Positions 11,159 to 22,140 of a stretch of DNA of 64,000 nucleotides are shown here, one piece after another. Position 1 is the first letter of the stretch; every line of letters starts with the position of its first letter. The position numbers and the translations under genes were made by a program. The notes under the pieces were generated by a model that ran no database searches, was not told the DNA's origin, and was given only the letters and a program-made list of their open reading frames with translations. The stretch is from Cydia pomonella (lineage: Eukaryota > Arthropoda > Insecta > Lepidoptera > Tortricidae), in NCBI RefSeq assembly GCF_033807575.1, contig NC_084704.1:29365968-29429967 (forward strand), in the 5' to 3' direction.

Positions 11159-11539
11159 CTTAAAAATTATTAGTTTACTTGACTTGACTAAATTTTTACT
11201 CAGTTTCCCAAAATATGGCACTGTGCAATGTATGGCAATTAATTTACTGTCGTTTAATTTCGTTGTATTATTACATCAACACAATTGAAATTGTATTGAT
11301 ATCCGTACCCCCCTCTTCTAACTTTAGAGTTAATTTAGCAAAATCCTTCCTCGGTGGCTTAATTTCAGCACCATATCTGTTAGTTTAGCAGGGTACTCGA
11401 TACTCGTAGCACATATTTATTGTAAAAGTTTGCACCTCCTTCCTAAGTAGCGCCATAAGATTCAGGTGCAAACTTAACTCAATCGAGTGTAGTGGCTACC
11501 CCCCCTTCTAGGGGTTGAATTTTTATAGCCTATAACTTG

Positions 11540-11795
11540 GCCGGGCATTTTCTCGACATATTAGTAAAGTTTGCATCAAAATCCGTTCAGCCGTTTTCAC
11601 GTGATGCGAGGTCAAATAAACAGACAAACAGAGAAACAGACAAACAGACAAAAATTCTAAAAACTGTTGGAACGTGTTCTGTTAACGATTCTTAGTATCC
11701 CCAGCCTACTTTTTTTCGAATATCTTCCATGTACAGACTTTCGACCCCCTTCAGCTTTATTATATGTATAGATAGATATATATATATATATATAC
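11540..11795 (+). mobile_element. 3' part of an actagct-type element with TA microsatellite
   Basis: aaaatccgttcagccgtttt and cacgtgatgcg, then four cagacaaa/gagaaaca-type repeats, then attatatgtatagat and (TA)n at about 11771-11795. This matches the end signature of the family that starts at 8529. Related complete short copies are at 22850-23050 and 58133-58335. Confidence 0.6.
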
Positions 11796-11799
11796 GAGT

Positions 11800-12072
11800 A
11801 TATAAAGGTTAACAAAGAGAGTGTATAAGGGAGAAGTAGAAGAGGGAGCTGGAAGGGGTAGACCTCGGCGGAGTTTCTTTGATCAAATCGGGGAAATTCT
11901 GAAGAAAGGCCAGGTCAAGAGCACCCTAAACCGACGAGCTTGTATGAGGAATGTCATGAAAGTTAAGGAAGCGAAAGAGGTATGTCAGGATCGTAGCAAG
12001 TGGAAATCCGTGGTCTCTGCCTACCCCTCCGGGGAATAGGCGTTATTATATGTATGTATGTATGTATATATA
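11800..12072 (+). pseudogene. LINE reverse transcriptase C-terminal tail with TGTA repeat
   Basis: The + strand encodes VYKGEVEEGAGRGRPRRSFF, then DQIGEILKKGQVKSTLNRRA and AKEVCQDRSKWKSVVSAYPS before a stop at 12037-12039. The GRGRPRR..FFDQI..DRSKWKSVV pattern is the usual tail of RT proteins of one lepidopteran LINE group. Only about 70 codons remain, open but without a start (first codon GTG), so this is a 5'-truncated copy. It ends in (TGTA)n at about 12047-12072, a plausible retroposon tail. Confidence 0.72.
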
Positions 12073-12080
12073 AGTTGTGA

Positions 12081-12769
12081 AGGGTAAGAGGAATCTACCG
12101 ATACGTCATTTAAAAATCCGTCCAGTATCCTAAGCTACAGGGTGTACTGAATCATCAGTACCTAAACCCATCCCATAACCCTACTATCTGGTTAATTCGC
12201 AGTCGAGTAAAATGTTAATATTATTATATATGGGTAGATCACGTACAAATGTATAGTTAAAAGTGGAATTCATATTTCTTCGAGTTTCCTATTAAGAGAA
12301 TGTCTCCTGGAAGTGTATAAGCGTTAAACTTAGATTCAGCAAGTATTTTCTATAACAAGATGTATTTTTACCGCAAAGATATCCGGGATTTTTTCGTGTA
12401 GAATTTAATAAGCTTTAATGTTGTCTTACACTATATTTTCATAAAGAATGTAGATTCAGATTAAAAAGCTGTGTGTGTGTGACACTAGAATTGTAAACAT
12501 CTCTGTGATTGACCTCACTGTATTTTTAATTGAAAAAATAGAAAAATCAAGTGCAAACTTACATAGAACCCGTAAAACGAAGAGCGCTATTCACAACCAG
12601 ATAACGAAGATCAAAAAAGGCACTATGGTGAGCTGATTTTTATGTAAAACTGATAAAATCGACTCGGTTTGAAACATTAACTACACTCACACACGTAAAG
12701 ATTCAAAATAACAGCCAAATCCGGATCTATAATATATTAAAATTAAGGGTTAACAAATAAACAGCTGTT
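12081..12769. other. Unassigned, may include the LINE 5' UTR
   Basis: No ORF. The CR1 element to the right must begin somewhere here or just beyond, but no clear boundary or target duplication could be read. Confidence 0.4.
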
Positions 12770-12905
12770 GCGCGGTCTGATAGTGACACTGACATTTGAC
12801 TTTGACAACCAAACTGTCACTACGCGAGTTTCCGTTCAAAAACGCTTAAGGTGCGTTCCGACTCACGCAGATTGAAATACGAAATTCTCTTCTCATCCCA
12901 AAAAC

Positions 12906-14537
12906 ATGAAGTCCCGTCAAGTACGAAGCAAGTGTATTAAATGCAGCTTAAAAGTAACGAATAAAGAGTTCTTAACATGTTGTCAGTGTGTTTGTACTTA
13001 CCATCTTAACTGCACTACCAATGTTACACTAACCAGATTTTTAAGTATGGACAAAAAACATAAAGAATCATGGAAATGCGCCAAGTGCCATAGGCTTGGA
13101 TCGAAACTTGACAGATCCGGCGGAGCCTCTACCTCTGAACAACAACAATTAGTACTCAAAACTCAAAGAGAATCTCCCCGTGCATTTGTTAAAGGAAATA
13201 TTAATAACCCCGAAGAGAGAAGATGTACCAGTCTCTCACCTGTTGAAGCACTAGAAACCTCTTTTGAATCGGAATTATCAAAATCGACTACCTCGGCATG
13301 TTCAACTCCTGGAAATAGTAGCATAAAAAGTTTACCAAATATATTTGATACAGCTCAAACTACAGACTTAAAAAATGAGATCGCTTCACTAACAGTACAA
13401 CTAAATAGCGCCCATGAAGAAATAATAAATCTTAATTCAGAATTAAGCAAGCTAAAAAAAGAATACGCTGAATTGGAGAGGCAAATCATAGTACTTAAAA
13501 ACTTACTTAAAGAAAACAACTGCGCTTCTGTAAAGAAAGGAACGCCTAGACAAGCCAAACGAAAGAAACTAGGCACCACTCCAAATTATATTGAGAAGAA
13601 AACGATTCCTCAGAATGAACAACAATCTGATGCCTCAAATGCCTACGGCAGCAGTAAAACAACTGAGTCACAGTCACGTAATATGCAAGAAGTAAAGGAT
13701 CTAAATGTAAGTGACCAAACTTACCGGGAAAATACAATATTCGTATTCGGCGGCCAACAGTGCGTGGGACTTGCATCAAAATTAATTTACATGCGTCATA
13801 ATATTTTTTCCAAGGAATACGACGTCCGATCATATATAAAACCGGGCGCATCCACAATGCACATTCTGGAAGCGCTTAGGCATTGCTATTTTAGGGAAAA
13901 TGACAAAATTGTACTGTCGGTTGGGGAACATGACACTAATATCGTAGACGTTATTAATAGTCTAAACTCTATATTAGGAATTGTTAAAGGCTCAATTATT
14001 GTAACAGCTATCAGAGAAAATAAAAATATAGATGTGAATGTTCTTAACTATATGCTACAACAGTACTGTATAAATAAAAATATTAATTTTGTTAACATAA
14101 GAAATCAAGCATTTTATAGGTATAAGGTATTCTTAAGAGACTTTGGCAAAATAATTAACTTAAAAATAGAACAATTAGACTATAAAACAGCGTACTATAA
14201 CTTTGAGGCAAATCTAAATGACAAAGATACCTGTAAAACTAAACCTAAAAAAGGCACAATCCCATATCTCTTCGAGAAAATGAGACAACAATCAGAGTTA
14301 GTCAACTTTGCCATACAGGCCCCTCAAGCTCCTCAAGCCGAAAATAAAAACACTATAATGTATTATTTCAAAAAAGTGAATAAGCAAAGTAATAATATCA
14401 TTAACGAAAAATCCGAAAGCGCTCGTGGGACTACCAATGCAGCCAGCGAAGAAACATTAAACTCTGAACTTAGTACGCCAAGATTAAACACATCTAACAT
14501 ACCCAAGAAATCTCTTTTTCGTCTCCAAAACGAATAA
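12906..14537 (+). CDS. LINE ORF1 protein: PHD finger, coiled coil, esterase-like
   Basis: A 543-residue protein. Residues 10-61 form a complete C4HC3 PHD finger: C10, C13, C25, C28, H33, C36, C58, C61, with the typical tryptophan W56 two residues before C58. Residues about 155-205 (DLKNEIASLTVQLNSAHEEI and onward) have heptad leucines of a coiled coil, probably for trimerisation or self-assembly. Residues about 275-420 resemble the SGNH-esterase region of CR1 ORF1 proteins (IFVFGGQQCVGLAS, then IVLSVGEHDTN), but the GDS serine block reads GGQQ, so hydrolase activity is unlikely. ORF1 proteins of this class bind RNA and escort the element; that role is inferred. The start was chosen as the first ATG after a typical leader. 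The frame overlaps the start of ORF2. Confidence 0.9.
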   Translation: MKSRQVRSKCIKCSLKVTNKEFLTCCQCVCTYHLNCTTNVTLTRFLSMDKKHKESWKCAKCHRLGSKLDRSGGASTSEQQQLVLKTQRESPRAFVKGNINNPEERRCTSLSPVEALETSFESELSKSTTSACSTPGNSSIKSLPNIFDTAQTTDLKNEIASLTVQLNSAHEEIINLNSELSKLKKEYAELERQIIVLKNLLKENNCASVKKGTPRQAKRKKLGTTPNYIEKKTIPQNEQQSDASNAYGSSKTTESQSRNMQEVKDLNVSDQTYRENTIFVFGGQQCVGLASKLIYMRHNIFSKEYDVRSYIKPGASTMHILEALRHCYFRENDKIVLSVGEHDTNIVDVINSLNSILGIVKGSIIVTAIRENKNIDVNVLNYMLQQYCINKNINFVNIRNQAFYRYKVFLRDFGKIINLKIEQLDYKTAYYNFEANLNDKDTCKTKPKKGTIPYLFEKMRQQSELVNFAIQAPQAPQAENKNTIMYYFKKVNKQSNNIINEKSESARGTTNAASEETLNSELSTPRLNTSNIPKKSLFRLQNE

Positions 14538-17404
14538 GCCATTCATAGTTTTTCATCAAAATATTGCTGGAGCCCTTTACAAAAAAGATATTCTTGAGTG
14601 TGTTTTACAAGAATTTAGAGAAGAACAGAATATTGATATTGATGTTATATGTTTAACTGAAACCTTTCTTATGTCAGGCACAGAACATTATCTAAACCTT
14701 GCAAATTATAACGTGGCCGACTTTTACTCACGACAAAACAAAAAAAGGGGAGGAAGTTGTATTCTTATAAAGAAGGGCACTGACTACAAAATTATTACAA
14801 CTAAATCAAAACTGTCCTCTTCATTTAACTTTGAGATGTGTGGTGTGGAAATAATTGAACAAAAATGTATAATTATTTGCATTTACAGAACCCCCAACTC
14901 GGATTTAGATATATTTTATGACAACTTCAATAAGCTTTTGTTAGATATTACCAGTAGACGGAACAAACAAATAATTATCTGTGGCGATTGGAACATAGAC
15001 ATGCTAAAAATCAATCGGTATTCCAATGAACTACACGCTATACTTGATAACTACGGTATGCGTAACCATATTAGTGTACCTACTCGACAAGCATCTTGCC
15101 TGGATTTGATTACAAGTAATATTTTGAAAGCAGAATCTGAAGTACATGAGCTTGCTTTATCGGACCATAACACTGGTCAATTACTTTACGTTCCAAAAAC
15201 AAATTCAAATAAAATTAAATACTGGCATGAATACAAAAGGGACATGAGCCAAGAAAATCTGATCAAGTTTTATAGCTGCATTTCGGCTTTATCCTTTTCT
15301 GACGTCTACCTGGAAAAAGATACTGATCGAGCATTTGACTCATTCCACGATACTCTTGTTTTGTTTTTTAATTTATGTTTCCCAGTTATTAGAATTAAAG
15401 TCACAAATAAACCAGTTAAAAATCGATGGATCACAAAAGGGTTAAAAAAAAGTCTTAAACAAAAGCGCAACCTATTTTTGAGATGCAATATGAGTACTGA
15501 TAATAAAACCAGTAATAGATTAATCTATAAACAATATAGTAAAATTTTAAGGAAATGCATGTTAAGTGCTCAGAAACTTAACAATAGACGCTATATACAG
15601 AATTCGGAAAATAAGTGTAAGGCAACATGGGAAGTCATTAAAGAAACGATTAAATCAAAAAGCAGTATTAGTTGTACAGACAAATTAGTTATTAATGATA
15701 TAATTTATGATAATCCGAGTGACATTTGCAACATATTTAATGATTTCTTCGTGGATGTTGCAGGAAATAATAAAATTGCTCAAGTCGGTAGTAACAATGA
15801 TAGGAATCTACGAAGCTCAATAAAACATGTCACAAATAGTATGTACTTGACACCCATTTCCGAAGAATTCACCAGGAAAATAATACTAAATCTCAGAAAC
15901 ACAAAATCAGCTGGTTTCGATGAAATTAATACTGAAATAATTAAAATGTGCGCTGATGCTCTAACGCCCTCACTTACTTTCATTATAAATTTATCTATGG
16001 AACAAGGCAAATTTCCAGACCGATTAAAGTTTTCTATAGTCAAACCTTTACTAAAGAAGGGACCCAAAACTAGTTTAGATAATTATAGGCCTATCACGCT
16101 AATACCAGTTTTGTCCAAAGTTTTTGAAAAGGTGATGCTGATAAAAATAAATGAATTCTTTAATAAATTTGATGTTCTCAGCACTGCTCAGTATGGTTTT
16201 AGAAAGAACAGCTCTACTTCGTTAGCAGCGTTCTCACTTATTAAATTAGTAACCGAAAGTCTGAATAATAAAATCCCCATAGCAGTATTATTCTTAGATA
16301 TGACTAAGGCTTTCGACCTTGTTTGTCATGAAAAACTACTGATTAAATTAGAAAAATATGGAATTAGAGGCAATGCATATACTTGGCTAGAAAGTTATTT
16401 AAAAAATAGAGAGCAATGCACAGAAATTACTTCACTAAATAACGGCGAAAAAAAAGGTTTACAGATCACATTCCCGTACAAACGTCAGTGGGGTACCTCA
16501 AGGGAGTATATTAGGTCCAATTTTATTTCTAGCTTACATTAATGATCTGCCACAATGTATCAGCCACCCTTGCTTATTGTTTGCCGACGATACGACAATT
16601 GCAATACAATGTCGAAATAGAGATACGTTTGAAGCAGATATAAATAACGCTCTGCAAACTGTCATTGCATATCTTAGTCAGAATAAATTAAGAATAAATA
16701 TAAATAAGACGACAGTTGTGCAATTTCAGACCTATAAAGCAAATCCATCAAAACTAAATATCTCTTATAGGGACGAGACAATTACAGAGGTTGAAACTAC
16801 AAAGTTTCTGGGGTTCAATCTAGACAAACACTGTAATTGGAAAAGTCACATAGATTCCATTTGCCTAAAAATTAATAGGTTTCTTTTTGCCTTAGAGAGA
16901 ACTCGAAAAGTAGCTTCACTTGCTGCCGCCCTTAGTGCATATCACGCATACGTCTCTTCTACATTGAGATACGGTATCATTCTTTGGGGTAACTCCGTAG
17001 ATGTAGATAGAGTATTTAAGGCACAAAAAAAGTGTATCCGTATATTGAGCCAGGTTGGATACCAAGAGTCATGTAAGCCATTGTTTAGCAAATTAAGAAT
17101 ATTACCATTGCAATGTATATATATTAAGGAGTGTTGTCTATTTGTAAAAGAATACCCTCATTTCTTTAAAACTAGAGAGGAGGCCTATGGTTCAAATTCT
17201 AGATGGAAACAGAAGTTGACTTTGCCTAAATCCAACTTAGTATTGTTCCAAAAAAATGCTTACTTTATGGCAATAAAAGTTTACAATAAATTACCTGATG
17301 ATATAAAAAACAAACCAACAACATTATTCAAAAAGTATTTAGATTATTACCTACACAAGCATTGTTTTTATAGTGTTAACGAGTTTCTGGACCATAGTGA
17401 TTAG
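14488..17404 (+). CDS. LINE ORF2: endonuclease and reverse transcriptase, one frameshift
   Basis: About 970 codons. The frame opens after a stop at 14485-14487, overlaps the last 50 bases of ORF1 in another frame and has no ATG before 14671, although conserved endonuclease motifs lie upstream of it. Endonuclease: QNIAG 14557-14571, LTET 14653-14664, YRTPNS about 14884, GDWN 14983-14994, SDH 15160-15168, all intact. Reverse transcriptase: NYRPI 16081-16095, FLDMTKAFD about 16291, GVPQGSILGP from 16490, FADD 16580-16591, FLGF about 16805. The frame changes once: up to 16455 it is frame 1, after that frame 2. The A8 run at 16448-16455 is the simplest site, since a run of seven would join the two parts. 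The protein nicks the target and copies the RNA at the nick. It ends at TAG 17402-17404. Confidence 0.88.
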
Positions 17405-17866
17405 TTTTATAGTTTATTTGTTTGATTGTTCCTAGTTTTGATTTCGTAGGTATTTTGTGTAAACCAAAGATATAGATTTAAGAATTAGATATAAGTAAAA
17501 ATATTTGTACACCGCCTTCACGGTAGAATATGAAAGCACTAATTCTAATTTAAGATCAAATCAATGTACCATATTCTGACAAATAAATACATTTCATTTC
17601 ATTTCATTTCAAAACGCGAATTTCTCCTGGATGGTACAGATTTTCCAAGATGGCTGCGATTCCTCGAGGTCCCCAAATGTCAAATGGTGTGGGCATGAAA
17701 AAGGAGCCTTTAATTTATACAATACTAAATTTCATGACTGTTCTAGGGATTTAGAGGTTGGTCTTAATCCGATTGTGCTAATATGCAAACAGGCCCTAAC
17801 GCAAGTGTGCACGTTCGTAAGGGCCTTATCAAATAAAAATAAATTACAGATTATCTCCGAAATTCT

Positions 17867-17930
17867 GTATTTGTAAAAGTATTCGAGGGTGGCAGATACT
17901 TTTGGCGAGTTGATGATGACTGTACAATGT
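17867..17930. repeat. Decayed end of a cagtcagcatcaaaagtagc-family MITE
   Basis: ggcagatacttttggcgagttgatgatgactgtac resembles the right end of the family seen at 6691 and 57828, but no left end is present. Confidence 0.4.
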
Positions 17931-17966
17931 GATTAATTAAATCGCTAGGAAATACACCAGTGTATA

Positions 17967-18095
17967 GTACAGTCAGCGTCAAATACTTCGTAGCAGTCGA
18001 AGTGGCCAAATAGTTCGGTACACCATACTAAATATATGGTGTACCGAACTATTTGGCTACTTTGACTGCTACGAAGTATTTGACGCTGACTGTAC
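17967..18095. mobile_element. Near-perfect foldback MITE, 129 bp
   Basis: Left arm gtacagtcagcgtcaaatac continuing to cggtacaccata pairs with the right arm ending gtatttgacgctgactgtac. The arms are about 60 bp, nearly perfect, and the loop is only about 7 bases (ctaaata). The outermost bases gtacagtcagc are shared with the longer MITE at 57828-58057. Confidence 0.9.
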
Positions 18096-18929
18096 ATTAC
18101 TATAGAGGCCGGGAAACGAAGAGTTGCAGGCCGAGTAGATATATACGGATAGGGATGCGCGGCTGGCGACTCCGTTTCTCGTCGATATTTGTATAGTGGT
18201 TTTCTCAAACATGTAATGAAAAAAAAAAGAAATTTTGTCAATTTGTTTTATCTTAGGTTTAGACAGCTACAAACAAATTACGAGTCTACTACTATTTGAT
18301 GGTTGAATGCCAAGGCGTTATGTCGTAGGCATTCATCACAATAGGCGGGTATAACAATAGATTTGTACCTGTATCGGAGCTCTGGCGGGCTTGTAAACAT
18401 AATCTGTTTAATTCTGGCATGTAGGAAAATCCAAAGACGTAGATAATTACGCACACATTTCCCGGGCTCTACCTTCTATATATATCTTTTAAAAAAACCA
18501 ACCCAAGGTCAAGGAAATTTATATTTCCCCTCTATTTATAATCATAGGTGTCATAGTCATAGGTATGTTTGTACAGCTACAGCACGTATATACAACGTTA
18601 AATTCCTGACGTCATGTAACCCTACCTATACGTAGGGTTGCCATAATTATTCGGAACTGATACGGGACAAGGGGGTGCAAATACATAAATAGCTTGGCTC
18701 TGTTACGTCCCTTTGTAAAGTTACTGTAAAAAAACTGGCTACACAGAGATGATTGTTACCATTTCTCTAGGCATTCTACAGTGGTATCGATATACGGGAC
18801 AGGTGCAAATACGGGAGCCGACCCTTCAATACGGTGACAGTCCCTTCAATACGTGTTCGGATCTTAAGTTAACTGCAGTAGCATAACTGTTGCGGCGTCT
18901 TTGTTGCCGCCACTGTATCCGTCGATATC

Positions 18930-19235
18930 GTTGATATATTAGTGACGTTCGCCGCCGCATTACTGACGCGATTAAGACGTTTAATCTGTCACTCATTTTA
19001 TCAAGGAAATTGACAGTTACAGCGTTGGCAACAACGACGCCGCAACAGTAATGGAGCTGCAGTTGACATCCGAACATCAACTTATTTTCTTGATAAAATG
19101 AGTGACAGATTGAACGTTCTAATAGCGGCAGTAATGCAGCAACGAACGTCACTTGTATTATCAAGGAAATTGACAATGACAGCGCTCGCGCCGACGACGC
19201 AGTAGTAAAGCCGCAATAGCGATGCAGCATTGACT
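18930..19235. repeat. Compound inverted repeat with gtcactcattttatcaagg units
   Basis: ctgtcactcattttatcaag at about 18986 faces ttgataaaatgagtgacag at about 19091. Further units (tatcaaggaaattgacagtt at about 19000 and tatcaaggaaattgacaatg at about 19160; agtgacgttcg at about 18942 facing cgaacgtcact at about 19143) give at least three overlapping hairpins. A weaker related pair lies at 43220-43310. The long minus-strand frame across this block looks accidental because it follows the palindromes. Confidence 0.65.
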
Positions 19236-19795
19236 TATACTTCGTAAAGACGGGCCTTAACGCTGTGCACGAAGGCGAGCCAAGCGTGCAGTCCAACGTA
19301 ACTAGTTGCGTTGCGACTAATCGCGCGCGTGATGCGAACTCATCAACCAATTCCGTCGAAGCACACCAAACGAGACTGTTCTATCGGAACCATATGAACG
19401 GGCCTATCTTTACTTTGAAATTTTTGCGATGCAGCTATAGTCAGCCGTACGTCAGTTTATTGGCTAGAGTCCGCCATTTTAAACGCCATATTTTCATAGA
19501 AATTTGACATTAACACATTCACTGTTAGCGACCCGCTAGGCAGGTTCTTTGTTCGTAAGCGTTTTTCGCTCACGGACTTAGATAATTAACTGGATAGAGT
19601 ACACTGGCTAAAAAGTGTGTCCACATGAGAAGACAAACTAGAGCCTTGCATCTCGTTCTAATTAGGGTGACCATAAGTCATACTTATGTGGGATATTAGG
19701 ATAAGTTGGAATGTATATTTGGCCAAGATCTTTTCTATTTAAGAGAATCATACTGTCTTTTCCCTATGCTAGTATAATTATTGTATGGTTATTGA

Positions 19796-19862
19796 TACTA
19801 GTTATAAAAACATTTTGTCAAGCCCTAGCGTAGCGCAACAATTTAGGTTTTTAAACAAGGCA
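19796..19862 (-). repeat. Copy of a ctagggcttgacaaaatgtt repeat
   Basis: On the minus strand it reads aaaacctaaattgtt, then ctacgctagggcttgacaaa and atgtttttat. The same order occurs on the + strand at 53920-53970, next to the THAP and recombinase remains. Confidence 0.65.
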
Positions 19863-20174
19863 GGTAATTTTGCTTATTGGCTAAAATGATTAAATATTAG
19901 CAAGCAACGAAATAAAAAATTATATTCAACTGTGTAAACCCGCATCTTACACTATTTATGCTCTTAATTTAACAAACTACCTATCAATATCATAATTGCC
20001 TATAAAACAATACGACACTATTTTGACTGCTATACGTTTTTAATAGTTTTCTTCCCAATTGATCAATATTTTCTAATTTTAAAATGTAAGTGTTACGATG
20101 CCAGACATGTGTTTGAAATTGAATAAATGTCGGCCGTTGGTGGCCACTGTAAAACCCAAAAATGGTCATTGGTC

Positions 20175-20352
20175 ATGTTTTTCATTTGTAGTTTGCCTCT
20201 TTCGGACTCATGGGATACATATTTATTATTTATTTATTTTAACTTTATTGCACAATACATGAAGAGTACAAATGGCGGACTTAATGCCAGAAGGCATTCT
20301 CTACCAGTCAACCATATACGTGATGGCTTCCCTTTTGCACACTTCAGCTAAC
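20175..20352 (+). repeat. Repeat of the gtttgcctctttcg family, split by a LINE tail
   Basis: tttgtagtttgcctctttcg at the left and atatacgtgatggcttccct plus tttgcacacttcagc at the right are adjacent in the copy at 51590-51730 (minus strand). Here they are separated by about 100 bp of LINE tail. Confidence 0.7.
20214..20316 (-). mobile_element. Very short LINE 3' tail insertion
   Basis: On the minus strand: gttgactggtagagaatgcc, then ggcattaagtccgccatttg, a tgtgcaataaag polyA-type signal and an (AAATA)n tail. About 100 bp, a severely 5'-truncated copy inserted into another repeat. Confidence 0.7.
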
Positions 20353-20559
20353 TTTAAGCGTAAGCATCATCGTAGATTTGTGATTACAATTAAAAAATTT
20401 AATTTTGGCTACTTGTCCTATCGATTTACCACCAATAAATGGGCAGTTTATTTTGTAATTAGTATGTATAAAATTAGTTTGTTTTGTTGTTTATTAACTA
20501 AGTACTTAGAAAAACATTCTTATCTAATGTGCGATAAAGATATTTCGTCCTGAACGCAT

Positions 20560-21425
20560 CATAGAGAGTTTTATAATGTGTATGTGTGTAGATAAAACAG
20601 TGTATTTAGGCATTAAAACTCTCGTGTGATGCTTTTATGAAACTCACTTAGCTCGTTTCATAAACCCAAGTTCGTTCTTAGTTCGTTTCATATACGAGTA
20701 TTTTAAATTTTAATGCCTTACATTATGTAGCAGTCACATAAACTACTATTAAACAACATTCAATAATTGACAGCACGTTCGCTAGGGGCACCACCAGTAG
20801 TGACGCGAACAATGAAATCACCGAGAGTTGCGCCTTTATTTAATTTTATACTTATAACTATAGTCTGGGAAGCCCAACTTGTAAGTAAAAAACAAAGAAA
20901 AGTATACTGATCCCTTTCCTTTGGGTGTTAGCACCAGCGTACGATAAATACAGTATGATTATCTCTGCCTTCTGTCTTTGTTTGAAAAGAGGCAGTCCTG
21001 GGCCAAACTATACAATGGTGCGAGTGAGATATTCTATAAAAATACTGCCGTTGTTGTAACGATCAGATGAATTTTCAGCATTTAGGTACATAAGTCTAAA
21101 AATTGTATTTGCAAATACGCACGTGATAATATTAATAATTACGGTTTACATGTAACTGGGGGGTTGAATTTAAATATTAGTTAATTTATAAAACAAGCAA
21201 ACACAAGTGTGGTTTGGATACGCGCTCCGTGTGGACGCATAATTAGCTTAAATTATAATGCGGAGGTAACTCAGTGTATTTATTTAGACTTCCGATTGTC
21301 CCATATTCCTGAGCCTGGATATTATGGATGCAGGATTTCGAAATGATAATGCGCATAGCAAGTTTTATTTTCAATCTTTTATAATGTACCTATTCTTAGT
21401 ATGTAAGAAGATATTAAGTAGTTGC
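20560..21425. other. No supported feature
   Basis: AT-rich DNA. ttagctcgtttcataaac and a second gttcgtttcatatac around 20648-20700 hint at an old repeat, but no boundaries are visible. Confidence 0.4.
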
Positions 21426-21439
21426 CATATTTCATAGTT

Positions 21440-21850
21440 CTAAAAGTCAACGGGAAGTACCATATGAATGTTGTTTCCCTTCAGAGTGTCAAAACATAAG
21501 TTTTTGCGGCATAAACAGCCTTCCCTTTTTGTTACGTTAACTGAGACCTGAGTATAGTTATGGTTTTTTTTAACTCGATAGGCCACGCGTTCCCGACATA
21601 AAGGGTCTTGACAGACAGACAGATAGACGGACAAAGTGATCCTATAAGTATAATGGTTCCATTTTTAACATTTGAGGTAAGGAAGTCTAAAAAAATCAGT
21701 TGAAGTGTAGGGCAGGTACGGATACGGATAGGTATTTTTCTGCCTTTAGTACTTACTATCGACGAGCTAAGCCACGGACGAACAGACGGGCAGATAGACA
21801 TGGCGAAACTATAATGTTTCCTAAGGAATTCTAAAAATGACACATTTTTA
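21440..21850 (-). mobile_element. Decayed agggttccgt-type element, two similar pieces
   Basis: gacagacagacagatagacg followed by gacaaagtgatcctataagt (21610-21650) is the complement of a block found at 35940-35990 in a better-preserved relative. A second weaker piece (gacgaacagacgggcagata) follows at 21775-21800. Ends are not clear. Confidence 0.55.
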
Positions 21851-21914
21851 AATATGTCGTTAGAAAATAGTAGATTTTTTTTACAAGTTCGTAATTTTAA
21901 TAATAATACCTAAC

Positions 21915-22140
21915 ATTAAATAGTAGATTACGATAAAAGTGCGAAAAAGAGGAAATTCGAAACGAGTGGCGATAAATGAAAACTCGACCGAAGGGAGTGT
22001 TTTAAATCGACACGAGTTGCGAATTAGCTATTCGCATATGTATCGTACAATGTTTTACAGTACATATGGCCCTTTAAATTTTCAACATAGTTACGTAATG
22101 TGATAATTTTCGCACTAGTCCGGTAAAATAGCACCACATG
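21915..22140 (+). repeat. Dispersed repeat (inverted partner at 32160-32395)
   Basis: aagtgcgaaaaagaggaaat, tcgaaacgagtggcgataaa, cgaccgaagggagtgtttta and tacagtacatatggcccttt occur in the same order on the minus strand at 32160-32395. The right limit in both is near an acagtacatatg/catgtactgt pair. Confidence 0.85.

Larger units (their letters stand above)
12770..17610 (+). mobile_element. Nearly intact CR1-type LINE
   Basis: A two-ORF non-LTR retrotransposon. ORF1 has a PHD finger, coiled coil and esterase-like region; ORF2 has an APE endonuclease and reverse transcriptase. This combination was described for CR1-like elements. The left limit is approximate: a hairpin (tagtgaca at about 12780, tgtcacta at about 12815) and a short leader precede ORF1. 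After ORF2 there is a 200-bp 3' UTR and a tail of four atttc units ending at 17610. CR1-type LINEs end in short microsatellites instead of poly(A), which fits. There is no obvious target duplication. Apart from one base in an A-run the coding parts look functional, so this is a young insertion. Confidence 0.85.

Noticed and set aside
18826..19350. 174-codon open frame on the minus strand
   Set aside because: It runs across the compound inverted repeat 18930-19235, and its sequence follows the palindromes. It has no domain and no splice or start context.
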